Below, in pieces: positions 7,895 through 16,437 of a DNA stretch of 64,000 nt. Each line of letters begins with the position of its first letter. Position 1 is the first letter of the stretch. Origin of the DNA: Streptomyces sp. NL15-2K. GTDB lineage: Bacteria; Actinomycetota; Actinomycetes; Streptomycetales; Streptomycetaceae. The translations under genes and the position numbers were made by a program. The stretch spans positions 4,259,501 to 4,323,500 of the forward strand of contig NZ_CP130630.1 of assembly GCF_030551255.1 (NCBI RefSeq), given 5' to 3'. The notes beneath the pieces were generated by a model that worked only from the letters and a program-made list of their open reading frames with translations, made no database searches and had not been told where the DNA came from.

Positions 7895-9114
7895 GCCCCG
7901 GGCCCGCCGGCGGACCGGCGGCGTTGTCTCCTGTGCCCCCGCAGGCGGCGGCCCAGGCATGGGAGAGAGCCGTGGCCACGGTGTGGGGGCATCGGTTCGG
8001 CGCGGTCTCGGTGATGTACGAGGCAGTTGATCCCCGCTCGCTCAACAGCGTGATCAATCTCGTCGCCACCGGTAGGTTCGCCTCAGCGCAGGCGCTGCTG
8101 CACCTGTTCGTCGCGGCCGGGATCGCGCCGTACCAGCCGGTGCTGCTCTCCAGCCCGGACGGCGGCACTCTCCTGCTCGGCCCTCTGGTCGAACGTCATC
8201 CGAAAGGGCTGCTGATCCTCGATGGGGTGCATCGCAGTCTGGCTGCCCTTCGGCACGGCCTGAGCACCGTGTGGGCAGCCATTCTCACCACCCAAAGGCG
8301 TCCCGAGCCGGCCGGTCCGCTCGTCCCGCTCTCAGCAGTCACCCCTTCCACCGCTCCACAGACGTGGATCCCGCTCTTCCGGCACACGGACAACGACAAC
8401 TTCCGGCCAACTCAGAGAATCCTCGAACAGGCGCAGTCGCGCCTCGAACTCGATCTCCGACTTCTCGCGAAAGAGGACCACATGGCACACGCCGACCACT
8501 CCTGGGACAAGGACGCGAACCTGAATGACGAACGCCTCGGTGCCGACGTCGTCCCCACGCGGTACGCGCTGACCGCGCCCCAGGTCGTCGTCAATGACGA
8601 CAAGCAGATCCTCATCGTGGATCCGCATCCGGCGGGCACCTGGGACACCTGGATGTTCCCCTACGCCTCGCTGATCGTCACCCGCGAGGAGGTGTCCCAG
8701 GACTCGGCCGGCCAGGACACCGGGAGCAGCCCGATCCTCGCCATTGCCGAAGGCTCCACGTTCCGCGAACTCTCCGAAGCCTTGGGCGCACTGCGACGCG
8801 AGCGTCAGGACGAGTACGTCTCCGCCATCCAGACCGGTGTCAACAACGTCATCGCGGATCTCAATGGCACCTGGAGTGGAGCGGGGTTCTACACCAACTA
8901 TTCCCTGAAGTTCTCCAAGACGTCGGGCAGTTACACGGCCTACGAGTTCAACTACTTCCTCAACCGAGTCGCCGCACTCCGCCTCGACATCCCGCACGTA
9001 TGGATCGAGCCGGAGCGCCTGGCAGCCGAGCTGGAGGGGTCGGAGACACCGTTCGGCCGAAAGGTCTCGTCCAACGTGGCCGACGCCCTTCCTGCCATCC
9101 ACTCCGCTCTGTAA
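7888..9114 (+). CDS. ParB-like domain protein with unassigned C-terminal half
   Basis: A 408-residue protein translated from a GTG that overlaps the end of the previous gene, implying coupled translation. Residues 40-130 resemble a ParB/Srx-type nucleotide-binding domain, with the key patch LLILDGVHRSLAALRHG at about 109-125. From residue 199 (in-frame ATG at 8482) the sequence changes character: WDTWMFPYASLIV and a long alpha/beta tail hint at a degenerate Nudix-like fold, such as is linked to nucleotide second-messenger systems, but no Nudix box is present. It could therefore be a fusion or two genes read in one frame. Context places it between the nucleotidyltransferase-like gene and the cyclase. 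Confidence 0.55.
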   Translation: MLSPGPAGGPAALSPVPPQAAAQAWERAVATVWGHRFGAVSVMYEAVDPRSLNSVINLVATGRFASAQALLHLFVAAGIAPYQPVLLSSPDGGTLLLGPLVERHPKGLLILDGVHRSLAALRHGLSTVWAAILTTQRRPEPAGPLVPLSAVTPSTAPQTWIPLFRHTDNDNFRPTQRILEQAQSRLELDLRLLAKEDHMAHADHSWDKDANLNDERLGADVVPTRYALTAPQVVVNDDKQILIVDPHPAGTWDTWMFPYASLIVTREEVSQDSAGQDTGSSPILAIAEGSTFRELSEALGALRRERQDEYVSAIQTGVNNVIADLNGTWSGAGFYTNYSLKFSKTSGSYTAYEFNYFLNRVAALRLDIPHVWIEPERLAAELEGSETPFGRKVSSNVADALPAIHSAL

Positions 9115-9147
9115 CAGACAACCGACGGTCGGGCTGTGGGGTGACCA

Positions 9148-10509
9148 ATGACCTACCAAGTACTCAGTGGCGAAAGCCCCGAGAAGATGGCCCTGACGGC
9201 CGCCCCTTCCTCGGTGTGGATCATCTCGACGCTTGAGATTGCCGTCGGTTGGCGGGGCGAGCAGCATCTCATGCTGATCCATCCCAGCTATCCGCTCGCC
9301 GGACAGCCCAACAGCCCGACCCACGACGAGGGGTACTGGGCTCCCCCCTTCGTCGCGTATCCCGTCCACATCGACTACTCGCCGCCGACGACCGCCGGTT
9401 CACTGCTGCGGCTGGCCACCGAAGCCGCGAAGAGCGTCGACATCGAGGGGGGTCTGCACCATCTCGCTTATCAGATGGGTCTGCGGGACATTCACCTGAA
9501 ACAGCGCAGCGCGTTCCTGGAACTGAAGGTTTCACCGCGTTCACCGAGTTTGGTGAAGGCGTACTACATACTCCGCCACGGTCTTGTGGGCGTGGACACC
9601 TCCAGTTACAGGAACCTCGCGGACCCTGAGCAGCGCCGCGGTTATGTCTTCCTGCCTCTCGGCCAGTACCAGTCGGCGACCCATCTGCGTCACAGCGAGG
9701 AGCACGGGCGCAGTGAGCGCTGGTTTCTCGGTAAACCGCTGATGAGCAATGTCGAACATGTCCTCGGCGACGACATGCGCAGGCTTGCCATCAGCGAGGA
9801 GAGCATCGATGTCGATGCCAACCTGTTCAACCGCGAGGAACGGGGAATCCTGTGCGTCGTGGACCTGGCCGGGTACGGTACCGCGCTGCGCTACGCGCTG
9901 GACCATATGCACACCTTCTCCACGGCGGCGGCGTCGGCTCAGGACGACTTCCGTCGGCAGGTGGCGCATGAGCTGCACACCATGCTCGGGGACATCGGCA
10001 GCACCCAAGCCCAGTTCGCCGGTGACGGGTTCGTCGCGGCGTTTCCCGAGCGGGTGTTCCCGGACGCCGCCGAGCTGACAGCGAAGATCCTCACCCGCTG
10101 GGAAAGACTCATCGATCTGGTCGAGCAACTCAACGGTGCCATCCGGGATCCGGAGAAACGCGTGGGCACCCGGCTGGTGCTCCATCACGGGGCGTACACC
10201 TACGGCCGGATCGCCGGCACACGAAGTTTCGCCGCAGCGTTCGACGGTGCGGCAGTGATCGAGGCGGTCCGGTTGGAACAGGGACTGGCCGCGGCCTCCA
10301 AGGAGAGGGGTACCGGGGTGTTTTCATCGCTTCCTCAACGCCTGCACCTGCTGGCCGTGAGCGCGGATCTGGAGGCACGACTGAAGACACCGGAGGGGGA
10401 GGCTCCGTTCGACCGTTGGTCCGCACTCGGACGGACAGAGCTGACCGCGAAGGAATACGACGGCGAGGCACTCATATTCCGGTTCATGACGCCGGACGGC
10501 GAGCGGTGA
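9148..10509 (+). CDS. class III nucleotide cyclase, probable Pycsar-type signal synthase
   Basis: Probable cytoplasmic cyclase making the messenger sensed by the membrane effector at 6280. The 453 residues split into an uncharacterised N-terminal domain (about 1-225) and a class III cyclase domain. The latter shows ILCVVDLAGYGTAL with metal-binding Asp239, QFAGDGFVAAFP with the second metal Asp293, then LVLHHGAYTYGRIAG and the DGAAVIEAVRLEQG stretch typical of the domain end. The start ATG (9148) is 33 bases after the ParB-like gene; its stop overlaps the next start as GTGA. Cyclase class is well supported; whether it makes cCMP, cUMP or a purine product is inferred only from the neighbouring effector. 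Confidence 0.78.
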   Translation: MTYQVLSGESPEKMALTAAPSSVWIISTLEIAVGWRGEQHLMLIHPSYPLAGQPNSPTHDEGYWAPPFVAYPVHIDYSPPTTAGSLLRLATEAAKSVDIEGGLHHLAYQMGLRDIHLKQRSAFLELKVSPRSPSLVKAYYILRHGLVGVDTSSYRNLADPEQRRGYVFLPLGQYQSATHLRHSEEHGRSERWFLGKPLMSNVEHVLGDDMRRLAISEESIDVDANLFNREERGILCVVDLAGYGTALRYALDHMHTFSTAAASAQDDFRRQVAHELHTMLGDIGSTQAQFAGDGFVAAFPERVFPDAAELTAKILTRWERLIDLVEQLNGAIRDPEKRVGTRLVLHHGAYTYGRIAGTRSFAAAFDGAAVIEAVRLEQGLAAASKERGTGVFSSLPQRLHLLAVSADLEARLKTPEGEAPFDRWSALGRTELTAKEYDGEALIFRFMTPDGER

Positions 10510-11270
10510 GTCCCCGTTCCGGATACACCCCGATGCCCGTGCAGGACACATCCGGCACTCCCGTCAACGAAATCCTGCCCGTTCGCAGCGACGACTTGCA
10601 GCACCTTCGCTTTCTCAACCGGGCGGCTGCGACCACCGACCGGTGCCTGGACGACACGGTGGCCGCGATCCGCGCGGGCGAGCTGGGCCGCGGTATGTGG
10701 CATCCCACGGGCTTTGCCACCTTCGAGGTCGCGCAAGTGGCCGAACTCGGGCTCGTCCGGGTGCACTTCTGGCCGGTTGGCCTGCGTCGGCAGTTGTCCG
10801 GCCACCCGCCCATCCATCAGCACTGTTTCCGTTTGTTCTCCCGCGTCCTGGCAGGCGAGTACCGGGAATCGCAGTACCGTCCGCTCAGCCGCACCGGCGC
10901 GGCAGAGCGACAGGGCACTCACGCCGATGGACGGCTGCTGCGTACATACGAGGTTCGCGACACCGGCGTCATGGGCAAGGACGAGGTCCACGACACCGGG
11001 GAGGACTTGTACGTGATCCCCACAGTGCGCTCTCTTCGCTTCCCCGCCGGCTCCTGGCACGAGGTCGCGGTGAACACGTTTCACGCGACGCCCATCCCTC
11101 GGAGCCGGTTCTGCGCGACGCTGGCGGTTCTCAGCCTGCCGGTGGCCGGTGCCCGCGACGTACTGCTGGGGCAGCCAGGCTTCGGACCGGCCTCCCACAC
11201 CAGGCGCGTGGTGAGTGACGAGGAATGGCGGCGGATGCGCGGCCAGTTCCTGGACCTGTGGGAGACCTGA
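10506..11270 (+). CDS. cupin-like protein of the cyclase cassette
   Basis: Last gene of the cassette, 254 residues, starting at a GTG that overlaps the cyclase stop by four bases (GTGA), so it is translationally coupled to it. The central region has a cupin-like first motif (GHPPIHQHCFRLFSRVLAGEY, with His but Ser where Glu is usual) and a second half-motif FPAGSWHEVAVN. This suggests a small metal- or ligand-binding barrel. It could be an accessory regulator or an enzyme on the messenger; no precedent is recognised. The frame is open upstream in antisense to nothing else, but the coupled GTG is the natural start. Confidence 0.6.
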   Translation: MSPRSGYTPMPVQDTSGTPVNEILPVRSDDLQHLRFLNRAAATTDRCLDDTVAAIRAGELGRGMWHPTGFATFEVAQVAELGLVRVHFWPVGLRRQLSGHPPIHQHCFRLFSRVLAGEYRESQYRPLSRTGAAERQGTHADGRLLRTYEVRDTGVMGKDEVHDTGEDLYVIPTVRSLRFPAGSWHEVAVNTFHATPIPRSRFCATLAVLSLPVAGARDVLLGQPGFGPASHTRRVVSDEEWRRMRGQFLDLWET

Positions 11271-11285
11271 CCCGCCACCTCCCGA

Positions 11286-12011
11286 TCAGCGGTACAGCAC
11301 CGCCCGCTCGACGGCACTCCACGTCGTACTGGTCACCACGTACAGCGCGGCGGCCAGTGGTACGACGGCCACCGTGAAGAGCGTGAAGAAGGACATGAAC
11401 GGCATGACCTTGCTGACCGCCCCCATCCCGGGCGTCCGCTCACCGTCGGCCGCGGGGAGCGGACTGTTGGTGGGACTGTTGGTGGCCATCATCCGCTTCG
11501 TGCGGCGGTAATTGAACGCGGCGACCACGGCGACGACCGCGAACAGCCCGACGTACACGAGCCCGGCCGCCCCGAACATCCCGCCCTCGCCCAGCGCGTC
11601 CGCCCAGCGGTCGCCGAGAGGCGCGGCGAACAGCTGGTGCGTGAGCAGTTCGTTCGCCTCTCCGCCGATCGTCGTGTTCGAGAACAGGTGGTACAGGAGG
11701 AAGAACGCGGGCAGCTGGAACGCGCTGGGCAGGCAGCCGGACACCGGCGACACCTTCTCCTCGGCGTGCAGTTCCATGACGGCCTTCTGCAGTTTCTCGG
11801 GGTTCTTCTTGTGCTTCTTCCGCAGCTCGGCGATCTTCGGCTGCAGCGCGGTCCGGGCCTTCTGCCCGCGTGCGGCCGCCCGGGACAGGGGGTGCACGAG
11901 CAGCCGTACGAACGCGGTGAACAGGACGATCGCGGCGGCTGCCGCGGTGGCGCCGAAGAGCGGCTGGAGCAGGTCGGCCAGGTGCTGGACCAGGTCGGCG
12001 AAAACGGACAT
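11286..12011 (-). CDS. yidC: YidC/Oxa1-family membrane protein insertase (short paralogue)
   Basis: Inserts proteins into the cytoplasmic membrane. The 241 residues show the Oxa1/YidC core: a first helix, the basic cytoplasmic loop QPKIAELRKKHKKNPEKLQ, then the LPAFFLLYHLF helix and a C-terminal helix pair. The ATG at 12011 has GGAGGG before it. It is shorter than the main YidC of Streptomyces and is not beside rpmH/rnpA/jag, so it is a secondary paralogue. It is convergent with the cupin-like gene, 15 bases apart, and heads an apparent pair behind a small DUF6412 protein. Confidence 0.9.
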   Translation of the reverse strand: MSVFADLVQHLADLLQPLFGATAAAAAIVLFTAFVRLLVHPLSRAAARGQKARTALQPKIAELRKKHKKNPEKLQKAVMELHAEEKVSPVSGCLPSAFQLPAFFLLYHLFSNTTIGGEANELLTHQLFAAPLGDRWADALGEGGMFGAAGLVYVGLFAVVAVVAAFNYRRTKRMMATNSPTNSPLPAADGERTPGMGAVSKVMPFMSFFTLFTVAVVPLAAALYVVTSTTWSAVERAVLYR

Positions 12012-12109
12012 GGGTGAGCCCTCCGGGGGTCTCGTCGTGCCGGAAGTGGTGAAGGCGGCATGACGACCCGCGCGGGCAGGCTCTGGTCGGTCGTGGTCGG
12101 TGAGGTGCC

Positions 12110-12421
12110 CTACGCGACGGTCGTCGGGAGGGCGTGTCCGGGTGCTCGGGGCCGGGTGCGTCCCTTGGCGTCGGGGTCGCGTTGGGGCAGGAACGCCGTA
12201 CGGCGGTCGCGGTCGCGGATGGCCGTACGCACCCGGGTGGGCGGCACGGCGGGCGCGGCGCGCGAGGCGAGCAGCGAGCAGGCGGCGAACGCGGAGCTCG
12301 CCGCGGCGGTCGCGGCGAGCGCGACGGTGGCGGAGAGGCTGCCGGAGTCGAGCAGCACGACGTCGAGGAAGAGGAGCAGCAGTACGGCGGCGGGGCGCGG
12401 CCAGGCCCAGCGACGGATCAC
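12110..12421 (-). CDS. small membrane protein, DUF6412-like
   Basis: A 103-residue protein with one or two N-terminal membrane helices (AAVLLLLFLDVVLLDSG, then an Ala-rich segment) and a basic soluble tail containing RTAFLPQRDPDAKGRTRPRA. GTG at 12421 is chosen because GAGGGGAGG lies nine bases upstream; another GTG at 12427 is too close. It lies upstream of the YidC paralogue on the same strand, a pairing often seen in Streptomyces, so a link to membrane insertion is plausible but unproven. Confidence 0.65.
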   Translation of the reverse strand: MIRRWAWPRPAAVLLLLFLDVVLLDSGSLSATVALAATAAASSAFAACSLLASRAAPAVPPTRVRTAIRDRDRRTAFLPQRDPDAKGRTRPRAPGHALPTTVA

Positions 12422-12484
12422 GTGCACACCCCTCCCCTCGTACGTCTGTTTGTCCTGCCCTCGGTTATACCTGATCGGTCTCGA

Positions 12485-12616
12485 TGAGCGGCAGTGCGAG
12501 GGCCTATGAGCGGTAGTGCGAGGGCCCATGAGCGGCAGTGCGAGGGCCCATGAGCGGCAGTGCGAGGGCCCATGAGCGGCAGTGCGAGGGCCTATGAGGG
12601 GCAGTGCGAGGGCCTA
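12485..12616. repeat. six tandem 22-base repeats
   Basis: Six head-to-tail copies of TGAGCGGCAGTGCGAGGGCC plus two bases (CA or TA). The sixth has a C-to-G change. It occupies most of the 303-base gap between divergent genes at 12421 and 12725. The unit length is not a multiple of three, so it is unlikely to be coding. It could be a binding array or simple slippage. Confidence 0.95.
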
Positions 12617-12724
12617 CGTCCCGAGCCCTCGTCCCAGACCCGGCCGAGATCATCCGGACGCCCGATGCCGCCCCCCGGAGGCGGCAGCCACCATGCTGGT
12701 GGAGACCTGACGAAGGAGCGCATC

Positions 12725-13252
12725 ATGTCGTTACCGGAACACCCCGAGTACCCCGAGTACCCAGAGCCCCGCTACCACGGCAACCAGGGCGAGGTGAACG
12801 CGTCCTTCCGCCCGGCCGACACGCCACCGGACATCTCCTCGCCCGGCGGCGCCACCCGCTACCTCGCCACCCACCAGTCGACCGGCGGCGAATTCGGCCT
12901 GTACCAGGTGGAGTTGGGGGCGCGGTCCGCCGGGGCCAAGACCCATTTCCACAAGGCCATGTCGGAGTCCTTCTACATCCTCTCCGGCGAACTGGAGCTC
13001 TACAACGGCGAGAAGTGGGTCACGGGACGCGCGGGCGACTTCCTGTACGTACCGGTCGGCGGCCTGCATGCCTTCAAGAACGTGACCGACGAGCCCATGT
13101 CCATGCTCATGCTCTTCTCCCCGGGTGCCCCACGCGAGGAGTACTTCGAGCGAGTCGCCGAGGTGACACAGCGCGGCGGCGAGGAACTCAAGCAGTTCCG
13201 CATCCGGCACGACAGCTACTTCGTGGAGGACTTCGAGCCTGGGGCGGAGTAG
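12725..13252 (+). CDS. cupin domain protein
   Basis: A 175-residue single-domain cupin. ATG at 12725 has GAAGGAG upstream; the frame runs further back through the repeat array and is not believed there. After a Pro/Glu/Tyr-rich start, the metal site reads AKTHFHKAMSESFYILSGEL (HxH...E...G) and GGLHAFKNVTDEPM supplies the second-motif histidine. It is monocistronic as far as can be seen. Cupins of this type are often small dioxygenases, isomerases or sensors; no substrate is predictable. Confidence 0.85.
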   Translation: MSLPEHPEYPEYPEPRYHGNQGEVNASFRPADTPPDISSPGGATRYLATHQSTGGEFGLYQVELGARSAGAKTHFHKAMSESFYILSGELELYNGEKWVTGRAGDFLYVPVGGLHAFKNVTDEPMSMLMLFSPGAPREEYFERVAEVTQRGGEELKQFRIRHDSYFVEDFEPGAE

Positions 13253-13472
13253 GGCCGGGGCCGTTGCGGGCCTGGTTCAGCGGGGCCGCACGGAGGCGTG
13301 CAAGTCACCAGGCCCGTACGCCGGTTCCCTGTTTCCGACGACGGCGACGCGTCCGAAATCCCGGACTTCCTCCACAGGTTTTAGAAAGGGCTGTCAGAAC
13401 CCTCGACAACCTCACACACCACACCCGATGCTGCACCCGACGCTTCGTCCTGGCATGAGCGGGACAAGGCCA

Positions 13473-13498
13473 CGGCGCCGGTTCAGGGACCGGCGCCG
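13473..13498. promoter_or_regulatory. strong GC hairpin in leader of glycosidase gene
   Basis: A perfect ten-base stem, CGGCGCCGGT and ACCGGCGCCG, around a TCAGGG loop, 24 bases before the GH30 start. It may end upstream transcription or shape the glycosidase leader. No T run follows. Confidence 0.5.
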
Positions 13499-13521
13499 AT
13501 CGACTCGGAGCCGGAGTAGCC

Positions 13522-14994
13522 ATGATCAGACGCAGAACCCTGCTGGCCGCGGCAGGCGGAACGGTCCTCGGCAGCGCCCTGGCGACGGGCACCGCCCACG
13601 CGGACGCCACGATCGCCGTCAATCCCGGGACGTCGTACGGCACTTGGGAGGGCTGGGGCACGTCCCTGGCCTGGTGGGCCAACGTGTTCGGCGCCCGGGA
13701 CGACTTCGCGGACATCTTCTTCACCACCAAGTCGGTCTCGTACAACGGCACGACACTCCCCGGCCTCGGCCTCAACATCGCCCGCTACAACCTGGGCGCG
13801 TGCAGCTGGAACACCGTCGGCGGCGAGTCGATGGTCGAATCGCCCAACATCCCCGCCTTCAAGCAGATCGAGGGCTTCTGGCAGGACTGGAACAACGAGG
13901 ACTCCGCCTCCTCGGCCTGGGACTGGACGGCGGACGCCAACCAGCGGGCGATGCTGGTGAAGGCGACGCAGCGGGGCGCGGTGAGCGAGCTGTTCGCCAA
14001 CTCCCCCATGTGGTGGATGTGCGGCAACCACAACCCGTCGGGCGCGGCGAACGGCGGCAACAACCTCCAGACCTGGAACTACCGCCAGCACGCCTCCCAC
14101 CTGGCGGCGACCGCCCTGCGCGCGAAGAACAACTGGGGCGTGAACTTCGCGACGGTCGACCCCTTCAACGAGCCGGCCTCCACCTGGTGGACCGCCACCG
14201 GAACCCAGGAGGGCTGCCACATGGACCCCGCGGTCCAGGCGGCCGTACTCCCCTACATGCGCAGCGAGTTGGACAAGCGCGGCCTGACGGGTCTGCGCAT
14301 CGCCGCGTCCGACGAGACGAACTACGACACGGCCCGCTCGACCTGGAGCTCCTTCGGATCGTCGACGAAGGCCCTGGTCAGCCAGGTCAACGTGCACGGC
14401 TACCAGGGCTCGGGCGGCCGCAGGGACCTGCTCTACACGGACGTGGTGACGACCTCCGGCAAGAAGCTGTGGAACTCGGAGACCGGCGACAGCGACGGCA
14501 CGGGCCTCACCATGGCCTCGAACCTCTGCATGGACTTCCGCTGGCTGCACCCGACCGCCTGGGTCTACTGGCAGGTCATGGACCCGTCGTCGGGCTGGGC
14601 GATGATCGCGTACGACGCCAACACCCTGCAGCCGACGACGATCCAGACGAAGTACTACGTCATGGCCCAGTTCAGCCGCCACATCCGCCCGGGCATGCGC
14701 ATCCTCGACACCGGCGTGAGCTACGCGGCGGCGGGCTACGACGCGGCGGCGAGGCGCCTGGTGATCGTGGCCGTGAACACCTCCACCTCCGCCCAGACCC
14801 TCACCTTCGACCTCTCCCGCTTCACGACGGTGGCGGGCGGCTCGGGCGGCCTGGTCCCACGCTGGAACACGGTCACGACGGGCGGCGACAAGTACCGGTC
14901 GTACTCGGACACGCGCCTGAGCGGGAAGTCGGTGAGCGTGCCGTTCGCGGCGAAGGCGGTGCAGACGTTGCAGATCGACGGGGTGGTGATCTGA
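13522..14994 (+). CDS. secreted glycoside hydrolase family 30, galactanase-like
   Basis: Extracellular beta-glycosidase, most like the endo-beta-1,6-galactanases of GH30. The 490 residues start with a twin-arginine signal (MIRRRTLLAAAGGTVLG) ending at about ATGTAHA. The (beta/alpha)8 catalytic domain begins at TWEGWGTSLAWW; the acid/base is Glu217 in DPFNEP and the nucleophile Glu320 in WNSETGD. A C-terminal beta-sandwich (LVIVAVNTSTSAQTLTFDLS) follows, as is normal for GH30. It would degrade plant arabinogalactan side chains. It is monocistronic. The family is firm; the exact linkage is inferred. Confidence 0.88.
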   Translation: MIRRRTLLAAAGGTVLGSALATGTAHADATIAVNPGTSYGTWEGWGTSLAWWANVFGARDDFADIFFTTKSVSYNGTTLPGLGLNIARYNLGACSWNTVGGESMVESPNIPAFKQIEGFWQDWNNEDSASSAWDWTADANQRAMLVKATQRGAVSELFANSPMWWMCGNHNPSGAANGGNNLQTWNYRQHASHLAATALRAKNNWGVNFATVDPFNEPASTWWTATGTQEGCHMDPAVQAAVLPYMRSELDKRGLTGLRIAASDETNYDTARSTWSSFGSSTKALVSQVNVHGYQGSGGRRDLLYTDVVTTSGKKLWNSETGDSDGTGLTMASNLCMDFRWLHPTAWVYWQVMDPSSGWAMIAYDANTLQPTTIQTKYYVMAQFSRHIRPGMRILDTGVSYAAAGYDAAARRLVIVAVNTSTSAQTLTFDLSRFTTVAGGSGGLVPRWNTVTTGGDKYRSYSDTRLSGKSVSVPFAAKAVQTLQIDGVVI

Positions 14995-15098
14995 CCTGAC
15001 GAACGGCGACAGGGCCTACGGCACACCGGGCGCACCGCCGGGCGGCCCCTACGGCACGCCCGGCGGCCTTCCCGGCGCCACACGGGACGGCGGGGGCG

Positions 15099-15326
15099 AT
15101 GAACCGCGTGATCACCCGCGTGACGGATCACGCCCACGGCGTCCCCCTCGCCGCCGGCGCCAACGTCTCCGCGTCCAACATCGGCAACGCCCTCGGCGCC
15201 TGGCTCGGCGGCCTCGCCATCAGCGCGGGCCTCGGCTACACGGCTCCGCTGTATGTCGGGGCGGGCATCGTCCTGCTGGGCTTGGCGGTGATGACGTACG
15301 CGGCGGTGCGGGGGCACGCTCCTTGA
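15099..15326 (+). pseudogene. 3' remnant of an MFS drug/sugar efflux transporter
   Basis: Only the last 75 residues of a major facilitator (DHA1/AraJ-like) are present: GVPLAAGANVSASNIGNALG matches the late transmembrane region, followed by two helices. The preceding 100 bases carry Gly/Pro-rich sequence unrelated to a transporter, so about four fifths of the gene is missing. It is most simply a deletion scar between the glycosidase and the TPR gene. Confidence 0.75.
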
Positions 15327-15420
15327 GGGCCTGCCCCCTCTTCGGACTCCGCACGATCTCTCAACCGCAAGGCCTCGAAGTGACCGTTTCTTTGTCGGCG
15401 GTCGGCAGTACGGTGATCCC

Positions 15421-16437
15421 ATGCGCCCCGACACGCCTGCCGAGAACGTCGACCACCCCGCCGAAGCGGCACGCCTGGAGCGGACCGCCGGCCTGTACCC
15501 CGAGGACGCGGAAGCTCTGCTGCTGCAGGCCGCGGCCCACCTGGAACTGGCCGGCGACCGCCCCGCCGCGACCAAGCTCTACGACCGCCTGCTGTCATCG
15601 TCCGACGGCCTGGAGAACGTGTATCTGGTACGCGCCTTGAAGGCGTCGAACCTCTGGGAGTACGGCCACGAGGCGGAAGCCCGGGCGATCATCGAGGGCG
15701 TCAGGATGGCGTCCCCCAGGGACCCGGCCCCCTGGGTGATCGTGGCGGAGGCCCTCGAGTCTCACGACGAGCTGGAGGCGGCGCAGGAGACGTTCACGGA
15801 GGGGGCGCGGCTGCTGTTGTCCGACGTCGCGGAGCCTCCGTACTCGACACATCCGCTCCTCTTCGGCCGCCACAGAGTACGGCGCATGCTGGGCGCCCCC
15901 CACGACGACTGGGATCTCCTGGCCGACACCCTCCACTCCTCCCCCGTCTCCCTGGACGAGCTCCACGACCCGAAGCGCGTCTGGTCCCTCGGCTCGAACA
16001 ACCCCGCGGAACTGGAGGCGGAGATCTCCCGACTGCGGGCCGAGCTGGGGACGTACCGGGAGGCACTGTCCCGCCCCTTCCCGGTGGCGGTCCTGCACTG
16101 GCCGACGGACGAGCTGACGGAACTGCTGGCCTCGTATCCGACCCTCGCCGCCGAGTACCCCTCACATGAGGAGCATCTGGCGACGATAGAGGGGGCACTG
16201 CGGGAGCTGGCGGCGTCGGGAACGCCGAACCTGGGGATCGTGACGGGGACGGTGCCGTCGTACGAGGCGTTTGCGGCTTCGGAGGGGGCTTCGCCCGGGG
16301 ACGTGAACTTGTTGCCGCAGTATGCGACGACGTTGGCGGCGAGGGGGCGGGCTGTCGGTTGGCCGCCGCAAAGGGGGGCGGCTTGCTGGTGTGGGTCCGG
16401 GCGGGCGTATGAGGGGTGCCACGGAACGGCTGTCTGA
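15421..16437 (+). CDS. TPR-repeat protein with C-terminal SEC-C zinc motif
   Basis: A 338-residue cytoplasmic protein. Residues about 15-125 form helical TPR-like pairs (EDAEALLLQAAAHLELAGD and later). The middle is helical and unassigned. The C-terminus CWCGSGRAYEGCHG is a SEC-C zinc-binding motif like that of SecA and many stress or translation-linked proteins. ATG at 15421 follows a plausible leader. It is a common Streptomyces chromosomal gene with no assigned function; protein-protein contacts are the safest guess. Confidence 0.85.
   Translation: MRPDTPAENVDHPAEAARLERTAGLYPEDAEALLLQAAAHLELAGDRPAATKLYDRLLSSSDGLENVYLVRALKASNLWEYGHEAEARAIIEGVRMASPRDPAPWVIVAEALESHDELEAAQETFTEGARLLLSDVAEPPYSTHPLLFGRHRVRRMLGAPHDDWDLLADTLHSSPVSLDELHDPKRVWSLGSNNPAELEAEISRLRAELGTYREALSRPFPVAVLHWPTDELTELLASYPTLAAEYPSHEEHLATIEGALRELAASGTPNLGIVTGTVPSYEAFAASEGASPGDVNLLPQYATTLAARGRAVGWPPQRGAACWCGSGRAYEGCHGTAV

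Noticed and set aside
12485..12616. Possible CRISPR array
   Set aside because: The 22-base units are directly adjacent with no spacers, and no cas gene is in the window.
13428..14999. 523-codon frame over the glycosidase gene
   Set aside because: Same strand, different frame, no signal or domain; the GH30 frame has both catalytic Glu and a Tat signal.
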